From contig NZ_VTOL01000004.1 of assembly GCF_009801115.1 (NCBI RefSeq), positions 372,001 to 436,000 on the forward strand: a DNA stretch of 64,000 nt. The letters run 5' to 3'. Under the pieces are notes generated by a model that saw nothing but the letters and a program-made list of their open reading frames with translations, did no database searches and was not told where the DNA came from. The first letter of the stretch is position 1. Each line of letters opens with the position of its first letter. Shown here piece by piece: positions 47,928-55,876 of the stretch. Both the position numbers and the translations under genes were made by a program. Source of the stretch: Dyadobacter sp. 3J3 (GTDB lineage Bacteria; Bacteroidota; Bacteroidia; Cytophagales; Spirosomataceae).

Positions 47928-49400
47928 ATGCACTATCAAATTTCTGTAACTGACCCGGCTTCGCATTTCCTGACAATCACGTATACCATCCCTGAAATTA
48001 CGACGGATCAGGTTGAAATTCAGTTACCTGCGTGGCGCCCCGGACGTTATGAAATTCAAAATTTTGCCAAAAATATTCAATTTATTGAAGCAAATTCAAT
48101 AAGTGGTAATAAACTACCGATACGCAAAATCACGAAGGATCGTTGGGAGGTTAAAACAAATTCTGAAAAAACAGTTCAAATACGCTATTCTTTCTTTGCG
48201 GCGATACAAAATGCTGGCAGCAGTTATGTTGATGAAGAGCTTTGGTATCTCAATTTTATCAATTTTTGTTTTTATACCGAAGGGAGAATTAATGATGAGT
48301 GCTCTGTTTCACTGGCATTGCCGGAAAATTTTGAAATCGCTTGCGGACTGGAATCTTCCGGTCGTCATCAACTGGCTGCGAAGGATTTTTATCAATTGGT
48401 CGATAGTCCGCTTCTTGCATCAGAAACCTTGCAGAAATCTGATTATATAGTTCGCAGTGTTCAGTTCCATATCTGGATGCACGGGAATCTGAAGCCAAAC
48501 TGGAAACGTATCCAGCGCGATTTCAGAAGATTTTCCAGAGAGCAGATTGCTACCATGGGCGAATTTCCAGAGCAGGATTACCATTTTCTGAACCTGATTT
48601 TGCCAAACGCTTTTTATCACGGTGTAGAGCATCATAATTCTACGATGATTGTTTTGGGCCCGGATGATGAAGGCGAAGGATTATATACCGATTTATTAGG
48701 GGTAAGTTCTCATGAATTATTTCACGCATGGAATATCATCAGAATTCGTCCTATCGAGCTTTTGCCGTATGATTTTACAAAAGAAAATTATTTTGAAACT
48801 TGTTTTGTAGCCGAAGGCTGCACAACTTATTATGGCGATTTGTTTTTAAGGCGCTCCGGTGTTTTCGATGATGAAGCTTATGTAAAAGAATTGCAGGTTT
48901 ACATGAAACGGCATTTTGAAAATAATGCTCTGGCGTCCCAATCTCTGGCCGAATCTTCTTTTGATTTGTGGCTGGATGGATACGAAAAAGGAATTCCGCA
49001 CCGAAAAGTTTCGGTATATCATAAAGGTGCTTTGGTGGCTTTGATTCTGGATTTATACCTGCGAAAAAAATCCAATCATCAAGCTTCTTTGGATACGGTC
49101 ATGCAAGTTTTATGGCAACGTTTTGGTAAACCGTTCATTGGTTATACTGTTGACGATTATAAAAATGTAGTGGAAGAAATCGCCGGTGAAAAGCTGGAAT
49201 GGTATTGGAAAGAATGCATTTTTACGAATGAACCTCTGGAATCAAGACTGAATGAAGCACTTGCTTTTGTAGGCTTACAAATGACGGTTTTTAGCAATGG
49301 TAATATCCAGCTCAATGTCCAGGATGATTTTCGGGCAAAAGTGCAGAGGGATAAATGGCTGGAAACGAGGCAGGTACTGAGTGAGGAAGAAGAAGAGTAA
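47928..49400 (+). CDS. M61-family peptidase (glycyl aminopeptidase-like)
   Basis: 490 residues without a clear signal peptide. N-terminal beta domain (MHYQISVTDPASHFLTITYT ... IQLPAWRPGRYEIQNFAKNI), then the gluzincin catalytic domain with HELFHAWNIIRIRP (zinc HExxH at about residue 262) and the third ligand in VAEGCTTYYGDL. The C-terminal PDZ domain common in the family appears short or absent. Cytosolic or periplasmic aminopeptidase; substrate unknown. Confidence 0.9.
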   Translation: MHYQISVTDPASHFLTITYTIPEITTDQVEIQLPAWRPGRYEIQNFAKNIQFIEANSISGNKLPIRKITKDRWEVKTNSEKTVQIRYSFFAAIQNAGSSYVDEELWYLNFINFCFYTEGRINDECSVSLALPENFEIACGLESSGRHQLAAKDFYQLVDSPLLASETLQKSDYIVRSVQFHIWMHGNLKPNWKRIQRDFRRFSREQIATMGEFPEQDYHFLNLILPNAFYHGVEHHNSTMIVLGPDDEGEGLYTDLLGVSSHELFHAWNIIRIRPIELLPYDFTKENYFETCFVAEGCTTYYGDLFLRRSGVFDDEAYVKELQVYMKRHFENNALASQSLAESSFDLWLDGYEKGIPHRKVSVYHKGALVALILDLYLRKKSNHQASLDTVMQVLWQRFGKPFIGYTVDDYKNVVEEIAGEKLEWYWKECIFTNEPLESRLNEALAFVGLQMTVFSNGNIQLNVQDDFRAKVQRDKWLETRQVLSEEEEE

Positions 49401-49403
49401 TTT

Positions 49404-49433
49404 TTGGCTGTTAGCTTTTGGCGATTAGCTTTG
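49404..49433. repeat. Heptamer-periodic repeat, copy of the 3.1-3.3 kb element
   Basis: Read on the minus strand this is GCTAATC, GCCAAAA, GCTAACA, GCCAAAA, the same 7-nt period (GCYAAWN) as at 3201-3236 and 3277-3311. It lies directly after the M61 stop codon. Confidence 0.5.
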
Positions 49434-49484
49434 GTGGAAAGTCATAGTCCGTTAACTAATTAGATACGTTTGGTATTTATAAAA

Positions 49485-49553
49485 GGCTCCATCGGAGCCG
49501 CCTGTTTCTGGTAATAACGTATCGTCTGCACTTTCCATGGCTCCTTCGGAGCC
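49485..49553. repeat. Two REP-like palindromes related to the tandem array
   Basis: GGCTCC-ATC-GGAGCC at 49485-49499 and GGCTCC-TTC-GGAGCC at 49539-49553, each followed by (G/T)CCTGT, the same core and tail as the hairpins in the array at 23.7-25.3 kb. They are in a 260-bp gap between the M61 and PHP genes. Confidence 0.75.
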
Positions 49554-49659
49554 TCCTGTGAACTTTCCGGTTATTTAATATAAATTTAAAATCTGCACGT
49601 CTTAGATTTATCTTGCAAACTGCTTTCATTAATAAACTCTCTTAAATCCTTCTCCTAAA

Positions 49660-50982
49660 ATGAAAACGGTGAAAATAATCGGACGTGTTTTACTTATTTT
49701 GGTTAAAGTCCTGGCCGTATTTTTTCTGGCTATACTCCTTTACTTTTTTATCCCGCCATTTTACAACCGATATGTAGTTTATCCTGAACTCGAACATGAG
49801 CGAACTGCTTTGTGGAAAAAATATAAAAAGCCGGAGTTATTAATACCGCAAACGGATTTCAAAGGCGTCCTTCATTCTCACACGTATCGTTCGCATGATA
49901 GCCGTGGTATTTTGGCCGAAATACTCCCGGCCGCCAAAAAGGCAAAGTTGGATTTCATTTTCCTCGCCGACCACCGCATGTCCGATCTGGATACTTTTCC
50001 GAGAGGAATTCACGGAATTTTTAATGATATCGTCATCGAATCAGGTACGGAATCTCCGGGACCCAGTATGATGGTAACACCGCTAAGAAATGTAGTGCTG
50101 GATTGGAAAAGTGACAGAAGCCAGCTGATTCATGATGTGGTAAAAAAAGGCGGGATGGTTTTTTATCTGCATTCAGAGGATGGACACGACTGGGCCAATC
50201 CGGATTATCAGGGACTGGAAATTTATAATATTCACTCGGATCTTATTGATGAAAAAAATCCGGTAAAATTTTTAATCAACGGCATGATAAACAGCGGTAT
50301 CCATCGGCACTGGAGTTATCGCGAACTTTTTGATGAACAAACGAAAATTATTTCGCTTTGGGATTCTCTAAATAACCATCGGAAAATAGTAGGAATGGCA
50401 GCCGTTGACGCACATAACAACCAAAGTCTCCGGGCAAAATATTTGAAGAATGGAAAAGTTGAATGGGTTGGGCCCAATGCGAAAACGATTTCTATTAATG
50501 AGCCCGGTTGGAAAGAAAAATTACTACTGGGAAAACCTGATGTCGCGGGTTGGGCTTTTAAAATGGAACTCGATACTTATTTTCATTCTTTCAATTTTGC
50601 CAACACGCATATTTTTAGTGATACACTTTCAAGTCGATCTTTGAAAAATGATCTAGTCAAAGGACATGCATATATTTCCTTTGAAAGTCTGGCCGAAGCG
50701 AAGGGTTTTCAATTCGTTTCAACCGACAGTTCGGGGAAAATAAACGCGATTATTGGAGATTCAATCCAAAGTAAAAATGTATTGAAATTAAAAGCTATCT
50801 CGCCATTTGCCGTAAAATTCGAATTGTATAAAAATGGAAAACTTATCGATAGTAAGGAAGATAGTTATGACTACGAATTTCAAACTAAAAATAAAAAAGG
50901 GAATTATCGGATTGTAGCCCGATTGAAATTCAGGAGAAAACAGCTACCGTGGATTTATACCAATCCAATTTATGTCTATTGA
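49660..50982 (+). CDS. Membrane-anchored PHP-domain phosphoesterase-like protein
   Basis: 440 residues. An N-terminal hydrophobic helix (about residues 9-33) anchors or exports the protein. A PHP domain follows with HSHTYRSHD (metal HxH, about residues 73-81) and FIFLADHRMSDLD, then later histidines in FYLHSEDGHDW and VDAHNNQ that probably complete the metal site. The C-terminal third looks beta-rich. PHP enzymes hydrolyse phosphate esters; the substrate is unknown. The stop is 2 bp from the convergent TIGR01777 gene. Confidence 0.8.
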   Translation: MKTVKIIGRVLLILVKVLAVFFLAILLYFFIPPFYNRYVVYPELEHERTALWKKYKKPELLIPQTDFKGVLHSHTYRSHDSRGILAEILPAAKKAKLDFIFLADHRMSDLDTFPRGIHGIFNDIVIESGTESPGPSMMVTPLRNVVLDWKSDRSQLIHDVVKKGGMVFYLHSEDGHDWANPDYQGLEIYNIHSDLIDEKNPVKFLINGMINSGIHRHWSYRELFDEQTKIISLWDSLNNHRKIVGMAAVDAHNNQSLRAKYLKNGKVEWVGPNAKTISINEPGWKEKLLLGKPDVAGWAFKMELDTYFHSFNFANTHIFSDTLSSRSLKNDLVKGHAYISFESLAEAKGFQFVSTDSSGKINAIIGDSIQSKNVLKLKAISPFAVKFELYKNGKLIDSKEDSYDYEFQTKNKKGNYRIVARLKFRRKQLPWIYTNPIYVY

Positions 50983-50984
50983 TA

Positions 50985-51899
50985 TTATTTTGACAAGACA
51001 TCCTTCAATGCTTCCAACAAATCCGGGAAATCATATTTGAAATCCGTTTCATCCTTAATACGCTGATTGATCACATAATTACTTCCTAAAACGACATTAG
51101 CCATTTCTCCAAAAACAAGACGAAGCGCGAAGGAAGGTACATTCGGAAGCCATTGCGGTTTATTAAGTGCTTTGCAGATTTGTTTGGTAAAATCTTCATT
51201 GGTTGCGGGAGGAAACGCTACCGCATTGTATGCGCCTTCCCAGGAATCTTTTTCCATAGATTCAATATACAATCTGCAAAGGTCATCAATATGAATCCAG
51301 GAAAGCCATTGTTTGCCTGTGCCCAAAGGAGCTCCAAATCCAAATTTTGCAGGTTGGGCCATTTTTGGAACAGCACCTCCATCATTACTTAAAACGATAC
51401 CCGTTCTTAGTTTTACAGTTCTTACGCCAAATGCTTTTATGGTATCAGCTGCCTTTTCCCATTCAATGGTTACCTCCGACAAAAAGTCTTTACCGGGAGG
51501 TGACATTTCGGTATGCTGGATATCACCTGTATCTTCACCGTAATAGCTACTTCCGGAAGCAGAAATAAAAGATTTTGGGGTTATTTTTAGATCTTTTAAC
51601 CTTCTCGCAATCAGTTTAATACTATCCGTACGGCTGCTGAAAATTTCCTTTTTCCTTTCCTCGGTCCATTTTTCATCAGCAACGCCGGCTCCTGCCAAAT
51701 GTATCAGATACGTAGTATTTTCCAGAGCACCCGCTTCGATGTAATTATTTTTCACGTCCCATTCATACACTTTTACAAAAGGAATTTCTACTGGTCTTCT
51801 GGTAAGATAAGCAACTCTATACCCTTTTTTCAAAAGCAATGTCGTCAGTCTTTTTCCAATTAAACCTGTTCCGCCGGTAATTAATACTTTTTGAGCCAT
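50985..51899 (-). CDS. TIGR01777-family NAD(P)-dependent epimerase/dehydratase
   Basis: 304 residues. N-terminal Rossmann motif KVLITGGTGLIGKRLTTLLL, then YLIHLAGAGVADEKW, FISASGSSYYGEDTG (SDR active-site S-x-Y region), LRTGIVLSNDGGAVPKMAQP and QWLSWIHIDDLCRLYIE. The C-terminal DUF1731-type segment (ALNKPQWLPNVPSFALRLVF) is characteristic of the TIGR01777 family. Cellular role not established. Confidence 0.92.
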   Translation of the reverse strand: MAQKVLITGGTGLIGKRLTTLLLKKGYRVAYLTRRPVEIPFVKVYEWDVKNNYIEAGALENTTYLIHLAGAGVADEKWTEERKKEIFSSRTDSIKLIARRLKDLKITPKSFISASGSSYYGEDTGDIQHTEMSPPGKDFLSEVTIEWEKAADTIKAFGVRTVKLRTGIVLSNDGGAVPKMAQPAKFGFGAPLGTGKQWLSWIHIDDLCRLYIESMEKDSWEGAYNAVAFPPATNEDFTKQICKALNKPQWLPNVPSFALRLVFGEMANVVLGSNYVINQRIKDETDFKYDFPDLLEALKDVLSK

Positions 51900-51947
51900 A
51901 AAATTTTATGAATGAGATATGCTGAGTAATACAAAAATGATGCCGTG

Positions 51948-52766
51948 CTACATGATAGGAAGTAAAACGTTGCTTTCTTTCGGAGGTTCTTGTTCAATTG
52001 CTTTGGTGATTCTATCAATCATGTCATCTACTGATTCGTCCGGTAAAAAGTGCATGGGAGCTTTAAACTGAACAGTAAGTGTTGTATTTCTCTTTTTAAA
52101 ACGCAACCCTTTTTTATCAAAAGCTCTTCTGAAACCATTAATCACAACGGGAATAACAATGGGCTGATGCTCTTTTATCAAATGCGCCGTTCCTTTTCTG
52201 ACCGGCGCAAAGGGTTTGGTGGTGCCCTGGGGAAAACTCACAACCCAGCCATGTTTGAGGCCCATACCAATTTTGTCCTGCGCAGCATTATCAAGTTCAC
52301 GTTTTACGTTTTCACCATTTGCACGCCAGGAACGATCAATAGTGATAGCGCCGCCTATACTGAAAAGTTTTGGTAAAATACCTTCCTTCATCGTTTCGGA
52401 AGCAGCCACGTAATAGCAGCGTGCTCTTGGGGAAAAAAGGTAAAACGGTGGTGCGATGCTATCTTTATAGCCCCATTTCGTTGCGCAGAAAATGTGGTAA
52501 AATGCGATAACGTCTGCAAAATAAGTCTGGTGGTTTGATAAGAAAATAACACCATGATCCGGGAGGTCAATCAGCTGCTCACTTCCTGTAATTTTTATTT
52601 TATTAACTGCCGTATAACGATAATAGGTAAACCAGCCAATAACAAAAATAAAGAAGCGTTTAATAGTCAGGAAATTGCCGAAAGGGTCTTTTTCAAATAT
52701 CCCAAGAAAATCAAATCGAGCCAGCCAGGTTGGAAGCGCGCTGAACGTACTTTTTTTTGATGTCAT
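51948..52766 (-). CDS. PlsC-like 1-acyl-sn-glycerol-3-phosphate acyltransferase
   Basis: 272 residues from the ATG at 52766 (MTSKKSTFSALPTWLARFDF); an upstream in-frame ATG at 52880 adds 38 residues of unlike composition. A hydrophobic segment at about 36-52 is followed by the acyltransferase motifs: FLSNHQTYFADVIAFYHIF and later VVSFPQGTTKPFAPVRKGTA. The catalytic histidine and aspartate are spaced H-x5-D rather than the usual H-x4-D. The family acylates lysophosphatidic acid or related substrates. Upstream 52767-53026 has no gene. Confidence 0.85.
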   Translation of the reverse strand: MTSKKSTFSALPTWLARFDFLGIFEKDPFGNFLTIKRFFIFVIGWFTYYRYTAVNKIKITGSEQLIDLPDHGVIFLSNHQTYFADVIAFYHIFCATKWGYKDSIAPPFYLFSPRARCYYVAASETMKEGILPKLFSIGGAITIDRSWRANGENVKRELDNAAQDKIGMGLKHGWVVSFPQGTTKPFAPVRKGTAHLIKEHQPIVIPVVINGFRRAFDKKGLRFKKRNTTLTVQFKAPMHFLPDESVDDMIDRITKAIEQEPPKESNVLLPIM

Positions 52767-53026
52767 GAGATAAAGTCTTTCTATAAAACGTGTCTGGGTT
52801 AATTTTCGGCTATTATTTGATAATATTGAGCCACAATTCTGTAAGTGAAGGTAAGTTAATAAAGAGATTGATAAATTCACTAAAATAACTAAGCTACCGT
52901 AAAATGTAACCGGCAGTATGTTTTTTAGTCATAGTAATTGTTATGTCATTTGGCATGATTCTTTGATTACAGAGCAATACTTACTTAATTTTGACCAGCT
53001 CACTAACAAAAACATTACAAATTTTT

Positions 53027-54484
53027 ATGAATACCAAATTTCAGTTACACATACTCGCTTGTGTTTTGGGCGCAGGACTTCTTTCCGGTTGTTCAAGAAA
53101 TCCGGTAACGGGAAAGAAAGAAATTATTTTGATGTCGCCGGAAAAGGAAAAGGCACTGGGTGCAGAATCTCATCCCTCTGTTGTGGCTTCTATGGGATTG
53201 TATGATGATAAAAACCTGACTGCCTTCATCAATGAAAAGGGAAAAGCGATGGGTAAGGTTTCTCATCGTCCGGAAGTTGACTATCAATTTTTTATTGTAG
53301 ATTCTCCGGTCGTGAATGCTTTTGCAGTACCTGGCGGATATGTTTACTTCACCCGCGGCATTATGGCTCATTTTAATAATGAAGCAGAATTTGCTGGTGT
53401 TTTAGGTCATGAAATTGGCCACATTGCAGCTCGCCACTCAGCAAGTCAGCAAACCAAACAAGTTTTTTCGCAAGGTATAATACTGGCAGGATCAGTACTT
53501 TCTCCAACATTCAGAGGTTTATCAGATCAGGCTTCGCAGGGTTTGGGGTTATTGCTTTTAAAATACAGTCGTGATCATGAAAGTCAGTCGGATGAATTGG
53601 GTGTAGAATATTCGAGCAAAATCGGATACGATGCACATCAGATGGCAGATTTTTTTGGTACTTTGAAAAAAATCAGTGACAAAAGCGGAGCAAGCATTCC
53701 TACATTCCAGTCGACCCACCCGGATCCGGGAAATCGTCAGGTAACTGTTGAAAAACTTGCAACGAATTATCAAACAGCGCACCAGGCAAAATATAACGTC
53801 AACCGGGATGTTTATCTGCGAAAAATTGAGGGATTGATTTATGGTGTTGATCCAAAACAAGGGTTTGTAGAAGGTGGTCAATTTTATCATCCGGAGTTAA
53901 AATTCCAATTCCCTGTTCCAGCCGACTGGCAGACAGAAAACACGCCTGCACAGTTTCAAATGGCATCGAAAGATGGAAAGGCAATGATGTTATTTACAAT
54001 TGCAGAAGGCAAAACGCTTGATGAAGCTGCGCAAACGGTTATTAAAAACTACGGTCTGCAAACTTCTGAAAATAACAAAACGACGATTAACGGATTTCCT
54101 GCTATTGCCATGATCGCAAAACAAGTAGCTCAGGGACAAACAGCTCCTGCGGCAAATGCGGCACAGATTGCGAGTTGGTTAATTCAGTATAATGGATCGA
54201 TTTATGCCATTCATGGTGTTGCAGCGAGTACAGATTTTGGATCAAATTTGAACCAGTTCAAATCGGTTGCACAAGGATTTAAGTCTATTACAGATCAGTC
54301 CAAATTGAATAGAGAGCCTGATCGTATCAGAATAAAAACTGCCCAACGCGACGGTACACTTCGTGATCTTTTGAAAGATGCAAACATGCCGGATAATAAG
54401 CTTGACGATATAGCAATTCTTAACGGAATGGCTTTGACAGATAAAGTTGAAAAAGGAATGCTTTTCAAAACTTTGAATAAATAA
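53027..54484 (+). CDS. M48-family metallopeptidase lipoprotein
   Basis: 485 residues from the ATG at 53027, which starts a lipoprotein signal with lipobox LLSGC; a TTG at 52991 would break this. The gluzincin motif HEIGHIAARHSA is at about residue 128, and the third ligand lies in ESQSDELGVEYSSKIGYDAH. Substrate-binding and a C-terminal domain with DUF-like region (PVPADWQTENTPAQFQMA) and LysM-like end (RTLRDLLKDANMPDNKLDDI, ILNGMALTDKVEKG) follow. Probable periplasmic-face outer-membrane quality-control protease (BepA/LoiP-like role inferred). Confidence 0.92.
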   Translation: MNTKFQLHILACVLGAGLLSGCSRNPVTGKKEIILMSPEKEKALGAESHPSVVASMGLYDDKNLTAFINEKGKAMGKVSHRPEVDYQFFIVDSPVVNAFAVPGGYVYFTRGIMAHFNNEAEFAGVLGHEIGHIAARHSASQQTKQVFSQGIILAGSVLSPTFRGLSDQASQGLGLLLLKYSRDHESQSDELGVEYSSKIGYDAHQMADFFGTLKKISDKSGASIPTFQSTHPDPGNRQVTVEKLATNYQTAHQAKYNVNRDVYLRKIEGLIYGVDPKQGFVEGGQFYHPELKFQFPVPADWQTENTPAQFQMASKDGKAMMLFTIAEGKTLDEAAQTVIKNYGLQTSENNKTTINGFPAIAMIAKQVAQGQTAPAANAAQIASWLIQYNGSIYAIHGVAASTDFGSNLNQFKSVAQGFKSITDQSKLNREPDRIRIKTAQRDGTLRDLLKDANMPDNKLDDIAILNGMALTDKVEKGMLFKTLNK

Positions 54485-54541
54485 AACGCATTCATTTTCG
54501 AGACGAGCAACCGGATTTTACGTCTGGATGCAGATACAAAT

Positions 54542-54586
54542 AAAACCACTTGTATTACTGAATTATCAGTTTTTACAAGTGGTTTT
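54542..54586 (+). terminator. Intrinsic terminator after the M48 gene
   Basis: AAAACCACTTGT (54542-54553) pairs with ACAAGTGGTTTT (54575-54586) followed by ATTTTG. The CCACTTG/CAAGTGG core is the same as in the terminator at 13497-13533. Confidence 0.75.
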
Positions 54587-54642
54587 ATTTTGTTAAGATT
54601 TTTTTATGTTAATCTGTTTGAAAGCATATTACTAGAATTTTG

Positions 54643-55566
54643 ATGCGTAAGAAAAACGATATATTACTAAAAAGTGCATTTGAAGAATCGTTTTCTGACC
54701 TTTTATATTTCTTTTTCAAAAACGCGGATATCGTTTTTGATTTCGAACGGGGTTTTGATTTTATGGATAAGGAGCTGGCTGAACTTTTCCCTGATTTGGA
54801 GAAAAGGGGAGGAAATCGGTTTGTGGATATGTTAGTGAAGACGTATCTGAAAACAGGTGCCGAAGAATATATTCTCGTTCACATTGAAATTCAGGATGGC
54901 GCCGTTAAAAATTTCCCGCAACGAATGTTTCAATATTATTACAGGATATTAGATAGATTTGAAGTCGAAGTTGCGGCATTGGCCGTATTTACCGGTAAGC
55001 TAAATCAAAAACCGTCTTCGGAATATCGAAAGAAGTTTTTAGGAACTGAAATTATTTACAGGTACAATTCCTATCACATATTCGACCATGATGAGGATCA
55101 ATTAATAGGAATGGATAATCTTTTCGCACTCGTAATTCTTACTGCGCAAAAGGTTTCTTTAGCAGATAAAATTCCGGAATCTAAACTCGGAGAACACAGA
55201 TTGGAAATCGTGCGTGCACTGGTAAAAAGCAAGCGCTATGACAACGAAAAAATCAGGCGTTTTCTGTATTTCCTGAAGACTTTCATTTACATTGAAAATC
55301 CTGAAATAAATAGTAAATTTGATAATGAGGTAGATATATTAACTGGAAATGAGAAAGGTATGGGTATTATAGAAGCAATTAAGATGATTACTTTGGAAGA
55401 GGGAATTGAGAAGGGTATTGCAACGGGTGAGTATAATAAAACTTATGAAATTGTTAAAAATCTTATAATAAATACTGATTTCCAAATTTCTAAGGTTGCG
55501 GCTCTCGCTAATTGCTCTGAATCATTGGTCGAAAAGGTTCAAAAAGATTTGCGGTTAGGAAAATAG
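54643..55566 (+). CDS. Rpn/PD-(D/E)XK family nuclease-like (transposase-type) protein
   Basis: 307 residues from ATG 54643. N-terminal: DILLKSAFEESFSDLLYFFF, then FVDMLVKTYLKTGAEEYILV and HIEIQDGAVKNFPQRMFQYY, in which D, E-x-Q form the PD-(D/E)XK active site seen in the Rpn/YhgA recombination-promoting nucleases and PDDEXK transposases. C-terminal: GMGIIEAIKMITLEEGIEKG, then STDFQISKVAALANC-like segment. Family members cut DNA and raise recombination; a role here is inference. A remnant of its 3' end follows at 55609. Confidence 0.85.
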   Translation: MRKKNDILLKSAFEESFSDLLYFFFKNADIVFDFERGFDFMDKELAELFPDLEKRGGNRFVDMLVKTYLKTGAEEYILVHIEIQDGAVKNFPQRMFQYYYRILDRFEVEVAALAVFTGKLNQKPSSEYRKKFLGTEIIYRYNSYHIFDHDEDQLIGMDNLFALVILTAQKVSLADKIPESKLGEHRLEIVRALVKSKRYDNEKIRRFLYFLKTFIYIENPEINSKFDNEVDILTGNEKGMGIIEAIKMITLEEGIEKGIATGEYNKTYEIVKNLIINTDFQISKVAALANCSESLVEKVQKDLRLGK

Positions 55567-55608
55567 TACCTAACTCAAATTTGGATAGCTAAAAAATTGC
55601 AATAAAGT

Positions 55609-55839
55609 ATGGGGATTATAGAAGCTATAAAGTTGATAACCTTTCAGGAGGCATTTGAAAAGGGCGTCATAATAGGTACAAAAATTGGCATCGAAATGGG
55701 TTCGCAGTGTAAAACTTACGAGGTTACTAAAAATCTATTACTCCATACTGACCTTAGGATTTCCAAAATCGCAACACTTATTAATTGCCCTGAATCATTT
55801 GTAAAAAAGGTCCAAAACGATTTAGAAAATAATGAATAA
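55609..55839 (+). CDS. Duplicated 3' end of the Rpn-type gene (short ORF, possibly not functional)
   Basis: 76 residues. The protein starts MGIIEAIKLITFQEAFEKG and ends KIATLINCPESFVKKVQNDL, closely matching the last 75 or so residues of the preceding Rpn-type protein (GIIEAIKMITLEEGIEKG ... KVAALANCSESLVEKVQKDL). The match begins at the same codon context, so this is a diverged partial tandem copy missing the nuclease domain. It may be transcribed but likely has no nuclease activity; a scar of gene conversion or of repeated insertion is an alternative. Confidence 0.7.
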   Translation: MGIIEAIKLITFQEAFEKGVIIGTKIGIEMGSQCKTYEVTKNLLLHTDLRISKIATLINCPESFVKKVQNDLENNE

Positions 55840-55876
55840 AATGAGATGAGCATTTAAAATACTCACCCCAATTTTA

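Noticed and set aside
52991..53026. TTG start for the M48 gene
   Set aside because: The ATG at 53027 gives a proper lipoprotein signal with lipobox; the upstream codons do not.
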